From Bacillus sp. BP-3 (lineage in GTDB: Bacteria > Bacillota > Bacilli > Bacillales > Bacillaceae_G): a DNA stretch of 64,000 nucleotides. Below are positions 1-7,811 of the stretch, in pieces. The notes below the pieces were generated by a model. That model was not told the DNA's origin and ran no database searches. It saw only the letters and a list, made by a program, of their open reading frames with translations. The DNA lies in NCBI RefSeq assembly GCF_028401955.1, contig NZ_JAQOTJ010000007.1, forward strand, positions 1 to 64,000. Reading direction: 5' to 3'. Numbering within the stretch: the first letter of the stretch is position 1; each line of letters starts with the position of its first letter. The position numbers were made by a program, and so were the translations under genes.

Positions 1-42
1 TTTATCAGTGTTGACAGATAAAAAGAGGTTCAGACACAAAAA

Positions 43-74
43 CAGGCTGCGGAGAATACTTTCTCCACAGCCTG
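43..74. other. Stem-loop near left edge
   Basis: A hairpin with arms CAGGCTGCGGAGAA and TTCTCCACAGCCTG, one mismatch, separated by a few bases. It has no T-run of its own and sits just before a second hairpin that does. The pair probably forms the transcript end of a gene lying left of the window. Confidence 0.6.
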
Positions 75-80
75 AAAAAG

Positions 81-130
81 AAAACGGCTATTTACTATAC
101 ATAGTAGATAGCCGTTTTCTTTTTGTTTTT
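81..130 (+). terminator. Intrinsic terminator of a gene upstream of the window
   Basis: Two 18-base arms (81-98 and 101-118) pair with one G-U wobble and are followed by CTTTTTGTTTTT. The gene it ends is outside the window. From here to 602 I see no gene, only AT-rich sequence and the bcr-like element at 484-557. Confidence 0.8.
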
Positions 131-483
131 GTATAATTAGTCGGTTTTTATTATTTATCTAAAGCAGAAATGCTCTTATCAACCTTGGATGACGAATAAA
201 TTTTATCTAATTAGTTTTGAAGTAGACTGTAATCTAAGAGAGAATATAACCTTTAGTTCAAAGAGTTTAAAAAAAGACTAAGTGGAACAGAAGAATATTT
301 AGAAACAAAAAACAGTTGAAAAAATCTAGCTTAAAAGCAGGGATACTTTGGGGGATTTCAAATGTTTATTTTAAAAAATCTTATTAATAAATAAAGATAT
401 TGTGTTTCTTGAAACTGTCACTGAAATGTCTTTGTCTGTCCTGGTGAAATAAAATAAATTGTGCTATGATGTGGGCAAATAAA

Positions 484-557
484 GTGAAACTTCCATCAGT
501 GGGGGCTTTATCCTCCACCTATCTTTTTTGGTTTTCTTTGAATCTTGAGGTGGAGGG
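484..557. repeat. bcr-like short intergenic repeat
   Basis: Contains the GTGAAACTTCC tail typical of B. cereus group bcr elements, followed by an inverted repeat (CCTCCACCT at 512-520 with AGGTGGAGG at 548-556). It lies in the leader of the DUF1904 gene. Family assignment is from the recalled tail motif, not from an alignment. Confidence 0.45.
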
Positions 558-602
558 TTTAATGCATTGTTAATGTAGGATAAATTTATTGGAGGGATTT
601 AC

Positions 603-935
603 ATGCCACATGTTGTGTTTCGTGGAATTACTACTGAACAATTAAAGGATATAAGTAAACCATTAGTAGAAGAGCTTGCAGAGATTTGTGAGTGTGGTAC
701 AGATAATTTTACGTTAGAACTACCAAGTTCTACATTTGTATATAATGGGGAAGAAGTAGAGGCGTTTCCTCTTATTGAAGTGAAATGGTTCGAGCGAGGG
801 CAGGAAACTCGCGATCTATTTGCTAAGGCCATTACTACGTATTTAATGGATTTCGGACTTCCTGAAGTAGAGGTTGTGTTTACGGTTTTCACAGAATCAG
901 CGTATTATATTAACGGAAAGCATTGTGCAAGTTAA
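603..935 (+). CDS. DUF1904 family protein
   Basis: A 110-residue protein beginning MPHVVFRGI, which fits the DUF1904 family of small Bacillus proteins with a tautomerase/MIF-like fold. The N-terminal Met-Pro is shared with the tautomerase superfamily, where Pro1 is catalytic after Met removal; whether this protein has such activity is unknown. The start has a strong GGAGGG ribosome site at 592-597. It lies 34 bases before the YbjQ gene in the same direction, so the two may be co-transcribed. No signal peptide or membrane segment is visible; a cytoplasmic protein is expected. Confidence 0.8.
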   Translation: MPHVVFRGITTEQLKDISKPLVEELAEICECGTDNFTLELPSSTFVYNGEEVEAFPLIEVKWFERGQETRDLFAKAITTYLMDFGLPEVEVVFTVFTESAYYINGKHCAS

Positions 936-969
936 GGCTATAAACTTTTATACATAGGAGGAATTAGAT

Positions 970-1284
970 ATGATCGTTACAACAACTTCTGTTATTCAAG
1001 GAAAAGAAATTGAAGAATATATTGATATTGTAAACGGCGAAGCAATTATGGGGGCGAATATCGTTCGTGACTTATTTGCTTCTGTTCGTGACGTTGTTGG
1101 CGGCCGTTCTGGTGCTTATGAAAGTAAGCTAAAAGAAGCACGTGATATTGCAATGGAAGAAATGAAGCAGCTTGCAGCGCAAAAAGGTGCAAACGCGATT
1201 GTTGGCATTGATGTTGATTATGAAGTAGTTCGCGAAGGCATGTTAATGGTAGCTGTAAGCGGAACGGCAGTTAAAGTTCGATAA
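970..1284 (+). CDS. YbjQ/UPF0145 family protein
   Basis: A 104-residue protein of the YbjQ (UPF0145) family, seen in the start [14 protein letters not shown], the [19 protein letters not shown] core and the [13 protein letters not shown] segment. Members are described as possible heavy-metal-binding or oligomeric ring proteins, but function is not established. Length equals the family norm. An AGGAGG site at 957-962 precedes the ATG. It probably shares a transcript with the DUF1904 gene and ends at a hairpin terminator just downstream. Confidence 0.88.
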   Translation: MIVTTTSVIQGKEIEEYIDIVNGEAIMGANIVRDLFASVRDVVGGRSGAYESKLKEARDIAMEEMKQLAAQKGANAIVGIDVDYEVVREGMLMVAVSGTAVKVR

Positions 1285-1298
1285 GAGAATGATTTTAT

Positions 1299-1334
1299 GA
1301 ACCCTTTCTCAACTAGGAGGAGGGGTTCTTTTCA
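1299..1334 (+). terminator. Terminator after the YbjQ gene
   Basis: GAACCC at 1299-1304 pairs with GGGTTC near 1323-1328, with additional pairing of CTC and GGAG inside, followed by TTTTC. Short T-run, so moderate strength. Confidence 0.55.
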
Positions 1335-1394
1335 TATGGACTTTAAGTTGTCTTTTCAGCGAAATCGTTTAGACTAATAGAGAGGTGAAAACGA

Positions 1395-1811
1395 ATGAAA
1401 GAGAAGGTTTCAAGTACGAAATGGTTCGGACTTGCTGTGCAATCTTTATTAGTACTAGCGGATTATGATGGTATTTGTCCTAGTGCAGTTATGGCTGAAA
1501 AGTTAGGAACAAAGCCACTCTTTTTAAGAAAAATCCTTACTCATTTAGTTAAAGCAGAACTGATTGTAGCGAAAGAAGGACGAGATGGCGGTTATTATTT
1601 AGCTAGAGCAGCAAATGAAATTACATTAGTAGAAGTTTATGATGCGATAAGAGCAGATCCGTATTCAAAAGGATTTCTTGATGTAGATGAGAAAGAATGT
1701 TTTTCTCCTTCAACATGTTCAGCGTTATATGAATTAAGAGATGAAATGGAAAGATGGCTTGTAGATGGACTGGCAAAGAAAAAACTAGCTGATTTACTTC
1801 CTAAAGAATAA
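1395..1811 (+). CDS. Rrf2 family transcriptional regulator
   Basis: A 138-residue winged-helix regulator. The N-terminal Rrf2 signature is visible: a helix-turn-helix over about residues 25-60 (SAVMAEKLGTKPLFLRKIL) and the wing with KEGRDGGYYLAR. Two cysteines (ECFSPSTC, about residues 101-107) remain, but the three-cysteine iron-sulphur pattern of IscR is not present, so this is closer to YwnA-like or thiol-sensing members. AGAGGTG at 1380-1386 serves the ATG. The adjacent nitroreductase promoter carries two matching palindromes, so I infer that this protein represses that gene in response to electrophiles or oxidants; the ligand is unknown. Confidence 0.85.
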   Translation: MKEKVSSTKWFGLAVQSLLVLADYDGICPSAVMAEKLGTKPLFLRKILTHLVKAELIVAKEGRDGGYYLARAANEITLVEVYDAIRADPYSKGFLDVDEKECFSPSTCSALYELRDEMERWLVDGLAKKKLADLLPKE

Positions 1812-1813
1812 AT

Positions 1814-1847
1814 AAAACGGAACTGTAGTTTTCGTTTTATTTTTTTG
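1814..1847 (+). terminator. Terminator of the Rrf2-like gene
   Basis: AAAACG-GAAC pairs with GTT-CGTTTT across a short loop, followed by ATTTTTTTG. It separates the regulator from the nitroreductase promoter. Confidence 0.7.
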
Positions 1848-1852
1848 ACATT

Positions 1853-1910
1853 AACTGTTCTTGACAAAGGAACAGTTAAAAGAATATACTGTTCTTAAAA
1901 TCAGAACAGT
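1853..1910 (+). promoter_or_regulatory. Nitroreductase promoter with two operators
   Basis: A sigma-A promoter with -35 TTGACA at 1861-1866 and -10 TATACT at 1885-1890 (18-base spacer). Two inverted repeats of the same half-site overlap it: AACTGTTC/GAACAGTT (1853-1860, 1870-1877) around the -35, and ACTGTTC/GAACAGT (1888-1894, 1904-1910) overlapping the end of the -10. Centres are about 34 bases apart. The placement indicates repression, most likely by the Rrf2-like product upstream. Confidence 0.8.
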
Positions 1911-1924
1911 TAAAGGGGAGAAAA

Positions 1925-2635
1925 ATGATGTCAGCAAAAAAATCGGCAACAGAAGAATATTTGAATAAAATCCATGAGCTTAATACTCATACGGAAGCTC
2001 CAAAAGAAATTACGGACACAGATTTCTTTACTATCGCTAAGGAGCGCCAATCTGTACGTCATTATGATCCACATTTTAAAATGGATGAAAAAGATATTCG
2101 TGAAATTTTAGAGCTCGCAACTTTAGCTCCGTCATCGTCAAACTTGCAATCATGGAGATTTCTTGTTGTGCAAGATGAAGCAGCGAAAGAAGAGTTATTA
2201 CCAATCGCAAACAATCAAAAACAAATTGTCGATGCATCTATTGTCATTGCTGTTTTAGGAGATAAACAGGCCTATAAAAATGCGGAGAAAATTTACGGAG
2301 AAGTGGTGAAAAAAGGAAGAATGACAGAAGAAACGAAGAGTTTCTATGTTAATTCGATTGTTGAAAACTACGGAAAATTCTCTAATGAACAAGCTACTCG
2401 CGTGGCGATGATTGATGGTGGTTTAGTAGCGATGCAGCTTATGTTAGCGGCAAAAGCAAAAGGTTTTGATACTGTACCAATTGGTGGTTTCCATCCGCAG
2501 AAATTTGTAGAAGCTTTCTGTGTTCCAGAAAATCTTGAACCTGTTATGTTAATTTGTGTAGGGAAAGCGATGCAGGCTGGATTTGAAAAAGTTCGTCTTC
2601 CACTTGATGATGTGTTAACTTGGAATAAATTTTAA
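1925..2635 (+). CDS. Nitroreductase family flavoprotein
   Basis: A 236-residue FMN-dependent oxidoreductase of the nitroreductase superfamily. The family arginine/serine FMN-binding start ERQSVRHYD is at about residues 40-48, the LATLAPSSSNLQSWRF segment at about 67-82, and the C-terminal VPIGGFHPQKF at about 183-193. It is longer than most relatives near 200 residues because of an N-terminal extension of about 30 residues. Such enzymes reduce quinones, nitroaromatics or similar electrophiles with NAD(P)H. Start: AAAGGGGAG at 1912-1920; ATG 1925 or the next codon. Its promoter carries twin operators, so it is probably induced by chemical stress. Confidence 0.87.
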   Translation: MMSAKKSATEEYLNKIHELNTHTEAPKEITDTDFFTIAKERQSVRHYDPHFKMDEKDIREILELATLAPSSSNLQSWRFLVVQDEAAKEELLPIANNQKQIVDASIVIAVLGDKQAYKNAEKIYGEVVKKGRMTEETKSFYVNSIVENYGKFSNEQATRVAMIDGGLVAMQLMLAAKAKGFDTVPIGGFHPQKFVEAFCVPENLEPVMLICVGKAMQAGFEKVRLPLDDVLTWNKF

Positions 2636-2650
2636 TCGGAAGAAAAAACG

Positions 2651-2676
2651 GGGCTGACTTTGGTCAGCCCTCTTTA
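2651..2676. terminator. Bidirectional terminator between convergent genes
   Basis: GGGCTGAC (2651-2658) pairs perfectly with GTCAGCCC (2663-2670). TCTTT follows on the plus strand and CGTTTTTT follows on the minus strand, so it can end both the nitroreductase and the ABC-F transcript. Confidence 0.85.
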
Positions 2677-2707
2677 GTGTGTCTAATATTGTCGAAGCGC
2701 CGTTATA

Positions 2708-4345
2708 TCAGAGGACAGCTTTTTTGCATTCTTTAATTTCGCGCAGTAATTGCTCGTATTCACTTTCCAGAACAATCACATCATCGTGACGCCCTGGCAT
2801 CGAAATGCGTCCAATTACTTCTGTTAATTTTGTTTGCAGACGTAGTAGTTCTTGCTCTGCTGGATTGATAGAAGATTGTTCAGTTCGTTTCGTATACTGC
2901 TCGTAATTTCCTTGAAAGATCCGTGGTTCGTTCTCATCTAGGTGTAAAATGTGGTCAGCAATTTTATGAACGAAGGTGCGGTCATGACTAATGAACAACA
3001 CAGTACCAGGATAATCTTTCAGCATGTGCTCTAGTTCTTCTTGCGTAGCAAGGTCTAAATAGTTTGTCGGTTCATCAAGAAGAAGAAGATTATAGTCTCC
3101 TAAGAAGATTTTTGCTAGTGCGACCTTTACACGTTCGCCGCCGCTTAATACGTTTACTCGTTTATAAACATCTTCTCTTCGAAATAAGAGGCGCGCAAGA
3201 ATTGTTCGTACGAAAGATTCGTCATAACGCGTTTCTTCCATTATGTTTTGTAAAATGGTTTTGTCGTTTTGTAAAATAGCTAATGTTTGTTCAAAGTAAC
3301 CAATTTTACAGCTTTTTGAAAGCTGAATTCCTCGTTCCTTTGCTTGAATCATATGAAATAGCGTTGTTTTTCCACTTCCGTTTTTTCCGAGAATCGCAAG
3401 TTTTGCACCTGGAGTTATACTTCCATTTATGTTGTGAAAGAGGGTGCGGCTGCCGATTTTTTTCGTAACTTTATTTAATTGCAGGGCCGTTTTACTATGA
3501 ATGGGTGCATGGTATTGTATATCAAATTTTGTATGCACAATTTCTTTTGGTTTTTCTTTCTTTTCTAATTGCTCTAATCTTGTTTCTAGTGCTTTTGCGG
3601 CTTTTTGAACGTTGCCTTGGCTATAAGCTGCTCCGGATTTGTATAGACAAGATTCATAAGAAGAAAAGCGCGTTGGGATTTTTGTCATACCAGAAGCCCG
3701 CTGTTGTCTGCTGGCGATTGCCGTTTCTAAACGTTGTCTTTCTTTCGTATATTTTTCATATTCTGCTTGCTGGCGCTGCCTTTGTTGCTGCTTTTGCTCC
3801 CGGTAGTTTGTGTAATTTCCTTTATATTCCCGAACGGTACCATCTTCAATTTCGATCATCTTTGTACAAATGGCGTCCAATAAGGCGCGGTCATGAGAAA
3901 TTAAAATAATCGCTCCTTTATAAGATTGTAATGCCTGTTCTAGTTGTTCTGTACCATGCATATCAAGATGACTTGTCGGTTCATCAGCAAATAAGATAGC
4001 TGCTTCTTGTTCAAGAGCATGAGCAATTTTTAAACGTCCGCGTTCGCCGCCGCTCATATTTGTTGTGATGTGAGAAATGCCCCATTGTCCTTTTGCAAGA
4101 GAAGAGGCTGTTTCTAATGTCTCCTCATGGAACTGCGGAATGGTGGCGATTGAACCGTAATGAGTAATCGTTCCTGCATCAGGTGCTATTTCCTTACTTA
4201 ATATTTGTAATAGCGTTGATTTCCCGGCGCCGTTTACACCGACGATTCCAATGCGGTCGTGCGCATAGATATCAAGTGCTTGTAACGTAAATAAAGTGCG
4301 ATCACCAAAGCTTTTTTCAATGTTTCGTGCTGTTAAAATGGTCAT
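2708..4345 (-). CDS. ABC-F ribosomal protection ATPase, VmlR-like
   Basis: A 545-residue soluble protein with two ABC ATPase domains and no membrane segments. Walker A GVNGAGKST (about residues 36-44) and GKNGSGKTT (about 318-326), signatures MSGGERGR and LSGGERVK, Walker B ADEPTSHLD and LDEPTNYLD. The inter-domain linker is long, basic and Gln-rich (about residues 180-260), as in antibiotic-resistance ABC-F proteins that reach into the ribosomal peptidyl-transferase centre. Length is nearly that of B. subtilis VmlR (about 547). Known relatives protect against lincosamides, streptogramin A and pleuromutilins; this substrate range is inferred here. A transcription attenuator directly abuts the start codon. 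Confidence 0.87.
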   Translation of the reverse strand: MTILTARNIEKSFGDRTLFTLQALDIYAHDRIGIVGVNGAGKSTLLQILSKEIAPDAGTITHYGSIATIPQFHEETLETASSLAKGQWGISHITTNMSGGERGRLKIAHALEQEAAILFADEPTSHLDMHGTEQLEQALQSYKGAIILISHDRALLDAICTKMIEIEDGTVREYKGNYTNYREQKQQQRQRQQAEYEKYTKERQRLETAIASRQQRASGMTKIPTRFSSYESCLYKSGAAYSQGNVQKAAKALETRLEQLEKKEKPKEIVHTKFDIQYHAPIHSKTALQLNKVTKKIGSRTLFHNINGSITPGAKLAILGKNGSGKTTLFHMIQAKERGIQLSKSCKIGYFEQTLAILQNDKTILQNIMEETRYDESFVRTILARLLFRREDVYKRVNVLSGGERVKVALAKIFLGDYNLLLLDEPTNYLDLATQEELEHMLKDYPGTVLFISHDRTFVHKIADHILHLDENEPRIFQGNYEQYTKRTEQSSINPAEQELLRLQTKLTEVIGRISMPGRHDDVIVLESEYEQLLREIKECKKAVL

Positions 4346-4500
4346 AAAAAAACCTCCCTAGTTTCACTAGAGAGGACATATTTCACCCGTAGTATGTAAA
4401 AGGAGATGCACAAAAAAACTGTACACGTATTTTTACATGTTCCTGTCAAAAGAAAGTTATCGACAAAAGGGCATACTAATCCTCTTCTAGTTTTCATCAT
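4342..4500 (-). CDS. Possible leader ORF, stop overlapping the ABC-F start
   Basis: In the leader of the ABC-F gene a 52-codon frame starts ATG ATG AAA ACT at 4500 and runs through the terminator hairpin to a TGA overlapping the ABC-F ATG (ATGA). I see no strong ribosome site before it, only AATAGTGAA. Two shorter candidate frames also lie upstream (one beginning ATG AAG TTC TAA). Leader ORFs whose translation senses stalled ribosomes are established for vmlR-type genes; which frame is used here is unknown. Confidence 0.3.
   Translation of the reverse strand: MMKTRRGLVCPFVDNFLLTGTCKNTCTVFLCISFYILRVKYVLSSETREVFL
4346..4375 (-). promoter_or_regulatory. Attenuator hairpin containing the ABC-F ribosome site
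   Basis: Read on the minus strand, CCTCTCTAGT pairs with ACTAGGGAGG across GAA, and seven T residues then lead straight into the ATG. This is a textbook intrinsic terminator placed immediately before the start codon. The GGGAGG in its 3' arm is also the only ribosome binding site, so folding would block both transcription and translation. Confidence 0.88.
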
Positions 4501-4586
4501 TTTGGTTCACTATTTGTGATGGATGAATAAAAAAGAGAATTAGAACTTCATTGGCCGATGTACCTTCCTTTCATAATTTCACCTTT

Positions 4587-4616
4587 ATTGTATGCATTTG
4601 GGTTTGCATTTGTCAA
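4587..4616 (-). promoter_or_regulatory. Promoter of the ABC-F leader
   Basis: On the minus strand TTGACA (4616-4611), an 18-base spacer and TACAAT (4592-4587). It predicts a leader of about 235 bases before the coding region, enough room for alternative folding and leader ORFs. Confidence 0.7.
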
Positions 4617-4625
4617 ATCATTCTG

Positions 4626-5162
4626 TTAATTTTTCTTAAAAATTTGATTATATAGTTTTGCCTTTTCGGTTGCTTCCTTGTCATCCACAATCTCTCCTGG
4701 TGCATTGGCAGATCCAATTATATAACCTTCAAAAGAAGCGCCGACAAAGTCAAAAATGTATTGAAACTGTGCAATGAGCGGAAGTGCTTTTAACTTTGGA
4801 TTGTCGCCGCCGACAATGACAACATACAATTTCTTATCTTTCATACGTTCTTTGAAATGAAGGGATGCATCTCGTAAGCTTTGTGACCAGCGATCGACAA
4901 AGTTTTTCATATATCCGCTCATACCGTACCAATAAAGCGGCGTTGCAAAGACAATTGTATCATGCTCAAGCATTCTTTTAATGATGCCTTCGTAATCATC
5001 ATCAATTGGTTGAAAGCCCTCCGCATCGTGGCGCTGATCTGTAATTGGTTGGATTGTATGATTGCGTAAATATACTTCTTCAGTTTGGACGCCTTCTAAC
5101 AGCATATGTGTTAATTGTTCTGTATTCCCATGTGGACGTGAACTGCCGTGTAAAACGAACAT
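4626..5162 (-). CDS. Flavodoxin-fold NAD(P)H-dependent FMN reductase, YwqN-like
   Basis: A 178-residue flavodoxin-fold oxidoreductase. The N-terminal phosphate-binding loop GSSRPHGNTEQ is at about residues 6-16, the ATPLYWYGMSGYMKNFVDR flavin loop at about 74-92, and VVIVGGDNP at about 115-123. The closest recalled family is YwqN (about 181 residues). It should reduce flavin, quinone or azo/nitro compounds in the cytoplasm. It starts 6 bases after the end of a MerR-type gene on the same strand, so the two form an operon and the regulator probably controls it. Confidence 0.85.
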   Translation of the reverse strand: MFVLHGSSRPHGNTEQLTHMLLEGVQTEEVYLRNHTIQPITDQRHDAEGFQPIDDDYEGIIKRMLEHDTIVFATPLYWYGMSGYMKNFVDRWSQSLRDASLHFKERMKDKKLYVVIVGGDNPKLKALPLIAQFQYIFDFVGASFEGYIIGSANAPGEIVDDKEATEKAKLYNQIFKKN

Positions 5163-5168
5163 CGTATA

Positions 5169-5528
5169 TCAATTCCTTTCGTTTAAAAAATTAATATGTT
5201 TTTGTAAATTCGCTTCGATATGAGAAAGTAACGAAATCTGCTTTTTTACTTCCGCAAGCTTATCTTCGTAAAGTGTGATGATACTGCTGCACGGGTTATC
5301 GTATAAGTGCGGCTCTATTTCTAAACAGCGCAGCATTTTAGCGGTCTCTTCTAAATTTAGTCCAAGTTGTAAATACATTTGAATAAGTTTTACTTGCTCA
5401 ATGGTTGTTTCATCAAAATCACGATAGCCATTTGCAAGTCGTTTTGAAGTCAGTAAACCCTTATCTTCGTAATGCCGTAGTGACCGTTCACTTACGCCTG
5501 TATGTTTCGATAATTCTCCGATGCGCAA
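5169..5528 (-). CDS. MerR family regulator (TTG start)
   Basis: A 119-residue MerR-type regulator: winged helix at about residues 1-70 (RIGELSKHTGVSERSLRHYEDKGLL followed by YRDFDETT) and a dimerisation helix at about 75-110. The reading frame can begin at GTG 5537, but AAGGAG (5542-5537) overlaps that codon; TTG 5528 is 8 bases downstream of it, so TTG is preferred. Short C-terminus with a single Cys (NPCSS), so no metal-site signature. It is first in an operon with the flavin reductase, which it probably regulates. Confidence 0.82.
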   Translation of the reverse strand: MRIGELSKHTGVSERSLRHYEDKGLLTSKRLANGYRDFDETTIEQVKLIQMYLQLGLNLEETAKMLRCLEIEPHLYDNPCSSIITLYEDKLAEVKKQISLLSHIEANLQKHINFLNERN

Positions 5529-5578
5529 ATCTATCACTCCTTCATTTCACATTTTAAACCCTGACACTAGTGTAAAGG

Positions 5579-6490
5579 TCAACGATGTTGATTCGCAAAG
5601 TTTTGCACATGATCTAAAAAGACTTGAATCGCTTTAGAAGGAATAAAATATTTTCCCCGTATAATGGAGAAAGGGCGCATGAGCTTTTCGTTTGGCACAG
5701 GGATGTGACGTACTTCACCAGCTTGCAACTCTTTACGCACTGTCCAGTCTGATAAAATGGCAATGCCGAGTCCGGCAGCAACGGCTTCTTTTACACTTTG
5801 AATGCTGCTAAATGTGAAGTAACGCTTCATTTTTAAATGATGGTCGTGAATAAAACGGTCGCTGTAAGCTCTCGTTCCTGAACCGGTTTCACGGAGCACC
5901 CATACTTGATCTTGCAGCATGTTTGTCTGAATCGGGTTTGTCATCGTCAGAGGATGATTTGGCGGAACGACTAGCTTCATTTCATCCTCCATAAATGATT
6001 CTACGTCTACATCTGTGTAGATGACTTGCCCTTCTACTAAGCCAATATCTAGCTGATTCGAGCGAACACCCTGTAATACCTCTTCTGTATTCGAGATAAA
6101 GGTATGAACTTCAACGCGTGGATGTTCCTTTGCATAGTTTGCTAATATTTTAGGAAGAAGATATTCTCCAATTGTAAAACTAGCGCCAATACGCAGTGTC
6201 CCCGTAACGATATTATGAAGTTCATTAATTTCTTGTTTTGCTTCTTCATACAGTGTAAGCATTTGTTTTGCATGTATGTATAAAATGTTTCCCGCTTCTG
6301 TGACTTGGACATGTTTTGGTGAGCGCTGAATGAGTGTTGTACCAAATTCATTTTCTAAATTGCGAACGTGCATACTTACACCTGGCTGGGAAAGGTTCAA
6401 CATTTCGGCAGCTCTTGAAAAATGTTTTTGTTCTACGACTGTTACAAAAATTTTTAAAATGTCGGTGTTGATGAGAATCATTCCTTTCAT
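5579..6490 (-). CDS. LysR family regulator (CysL/YeiE-like)
   Basis: A 303-residue LysR-type activator: helix-turn-helix at about residues 6-65 (FSRAAEMLNLSQPGVSMHVRNLE) and a periplasmic-binding-like effector domain at about 90-295. It is divergent from the YeiH exporter gene, an arrangement common for the YeiE/YeiH pair, and it also resembles B. subtilis CysL (YwfK). The ligand may be a sulphur compound, by inference. The upstream side is a repeat element (6501-6620) almost touching the start; only a weak ribosome site (AAAAAG) precedes ATG 6490, and ATG 6481 is a second option. Confidence 0.83.
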   Translation of the reverse strand: MKGMILINTDILKIFVTVVEQKHFSRAAEMLNLSQPGVSMHVRNLENEFGTTLIQRSPKHVQVTEAGNILYIHAKQMLTLYEEAKQEINELHNIVTGTLRIGASFTIGEYLLPKILANYAKEHPRVEVHTFISNTEEVLQGVRSNQLDIGLVEGQVIYTDVDVESFMEDEMKLVVPPNHPLTMTNPIQTNMLQDQVWVLRETGSGTRAYSDRFIHDHHLKMKRYFTFSSIQSVKEAVAAGLGIAILSDWTVRKELQAGEVRHIPVPNEKLMRPFSIIRGKYFIPSKAIQVFLDHVQNFANQHR

Positions 6491-6500
6491 CTTTTTATTC

Positions 6501-6620
6501 TGTCCAGCTCCTGCGGTTAGAATGATCGGTGGCTTCGCGCCTTCCTTCGAGGCACAATACGCCTCTTTGTCAGGAGCTCCATCCCCCTCCCATTCTGAAC
6601 GAGCCGCATCCGCTTTTCTT
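6501..6620. repeat. Intergenic inverted-repeat element
   Basis: About 120 bases, more GC-rich than the surroundings. AGCTCCTG (6506-6513) and CAGGAGCT (6571-6578) form a perfect inverted repeat, and GGTTAGAATG (6515-6524) partly pairs with CATTCTGAAC (6591-6600). It resembles the short TGTCCAGCTCC-type repeats scattered in Bacillus intergenic regions. It lies between the LysR start and the shared divergent promoter region. Confidence 0.5.
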
Positions 6621-6630
6621 TTTATTTTAT

Positions 6631-6697
6631 CATAAGTTTTCTTGATGATTGAGATAGCATATTAGTATTAAACTTATGATTAAAATACTTTTATAAT
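6631..6697 (+). promoter_or_regulatory. yeiH promoter region with inverted repeat
   Basis: CATAAGTTT (6631-6639) and AAACTTATG (6670-6678) form a perfect inverted repeat. A good -10 TATAAT sits at 6692-6697 but the -35 position (6669-6674, TAAACT) is poor and overlaps the right arm. That pattern suits activator-dependent transcription, plausibly by the divergent LysR protein. Confidence 0.5.
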
Positions 6698-6749
6698 GAG
6701 AGTAGAACAAATATGCATGTTTACAAGATAGGTATTGGAGTGATAAAAA

Positions 6750-7772
6750 GTGAATCAAATGATAGCGTTAGAAAAGGAGAAGCGTTTCGGATTCGCACAG
6801 GGCATTGGGATTACGTTACTGATCGCTATTGTTGCAAAGTATTTGGCGCAGCTTCCATTTTTAAATATTATGGGCCAATTGGTAATTGCTATTCTAATCG
6901 GAATGATATGGAGAGCAGCAATCGGTGTACCGAATCCAGCAATTGCCGGAACGAATTTCGCAAGTAAAAAACTACTGCGTCTAGGGATTATATTACTCGG
7001 TATGCGATTAAATTTAGTTGATATTGCGAAGGCGGGCCCAAAGGTATTGGTCATGGCTGCAATTGTCATTACATTTACGCTTACTGTTGTATATGCATTA
7101 ACACGTTTTTGTAAAGTAGAGAAGAAGCTTGGCATTTTAACAGCGTGCGGAACAGCGATTTGCGGGGCGGCTGCTGTTGTGGCAATTGGACCGCAAGTAA
7201 AAGCAAAGGATGAAGAGGTTGCAGTGAGTGCAGCAATCGTTGCGATTTTAGGGACAATTTTCACGTTAGCATATACACTGCTGTATCCTGTGCTTAACTT
7301 GTCTCCGTATGGATATGGTGTTTTTTCAGGGGCAACGTTGCATGAAATTGCTCATGTCATTGCAGCGGCAGCACCTGGTGGAAGTCAGTCGGTTGATATT
7401 GCGGTCATTATGAAGTTAACGCGCGTTGCCTTTCTTGTACCTGTGGCAATTTTAATTGGCATATGGTTTCAGCGCGGAGAAGAAACAGGACAAAAAAAAT
7501 CTTGGCGTGACATTCCGATTCCATGGTTTATTTTTGGCTTCTTAGCAGTGAGTGCGTTTCATTCGTTAGGAATTGTACCTGAAAAAATCGCAAGCGATAT
7601 TGTTGTTATTTCCTACATGCTTATGGCAATGGCCATGGCGGGGCTGGGTTTAAATGTAGAGTTTAAGACATTCCGTAAGCTAGGAACGAAAGCATTTGTT
7701 GCAGGGCTAATTGGATCAGTATTACTTTCTGTTCTTGGATATACGCTTGTGTATGTGTTACATTTTGTGTAG
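6750..7772 (+). CDS. YeiH family putative sulfate/anion exporter (UPF0324)
   Basis: A 340-residue integral membrane protein with about ten hydrophobic helices and the family motifs GTAICGAAAVVAIGPQVKA (about 132-150) and GATLHEIAHVIAAA (about 196-209). Family name YeiH/UPF0324; described as putative sulphate exporters, with substrate not firmly established. The start is GTG 6750, with TTGGAG ending 9 bases upstream; ATG 6759 is an alternative. It is divergent from a LysR regulator and ends at a strong hairpin. Confidence 0.86.
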   Translation: MNQMIALEKEKRFGFAQGIGITLLIAIVAKYLAQLPFLNIMGQLVIAILIGMIWRAAIGVPNPAIAGTNFASKKLLRLGIILLGMRLNLVDIAKAGPKVLVMAAIVITFTLTVVYALTRFCKVEKKLGILTACGTAICGAAAVVAIGPQVKAKDEEVAVSAAIVAILGTIFTLAYTLLYPVLNLSPYGYGVFSGATLHEIAHVIAAAAPGGSQSVDIAVIMKLTRVAFLVPVAILIGIWFQRGEETGQKKSWRDIPIPWFIFGFLAVSAFHSLGIVPEKIASDIVVISYMLMAMAMAGLGLNVEFKTFRKLGTKAFVAGLIGSVLLSVLGYTLVYVLHFV

Positions 7773-7800
7773 AGGACTTGCTGGGCAAGTCCTCTTTTTA
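7772..7800 (+). terminator. Terminator of yeiH
   Basis: GAGGACTTGC pairs perfectly with GCAAGTCCTC, followed by TTTTTA. Confidence 0.88.
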
Positions 7801-7811
7801 TTGGAAATTTT

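Noticed and set aside
6755-7264. 169-codon minus-strand frame opposite yeiH
   Set aside because: Shadow of the real gene; low-complexity composition and no start signal.
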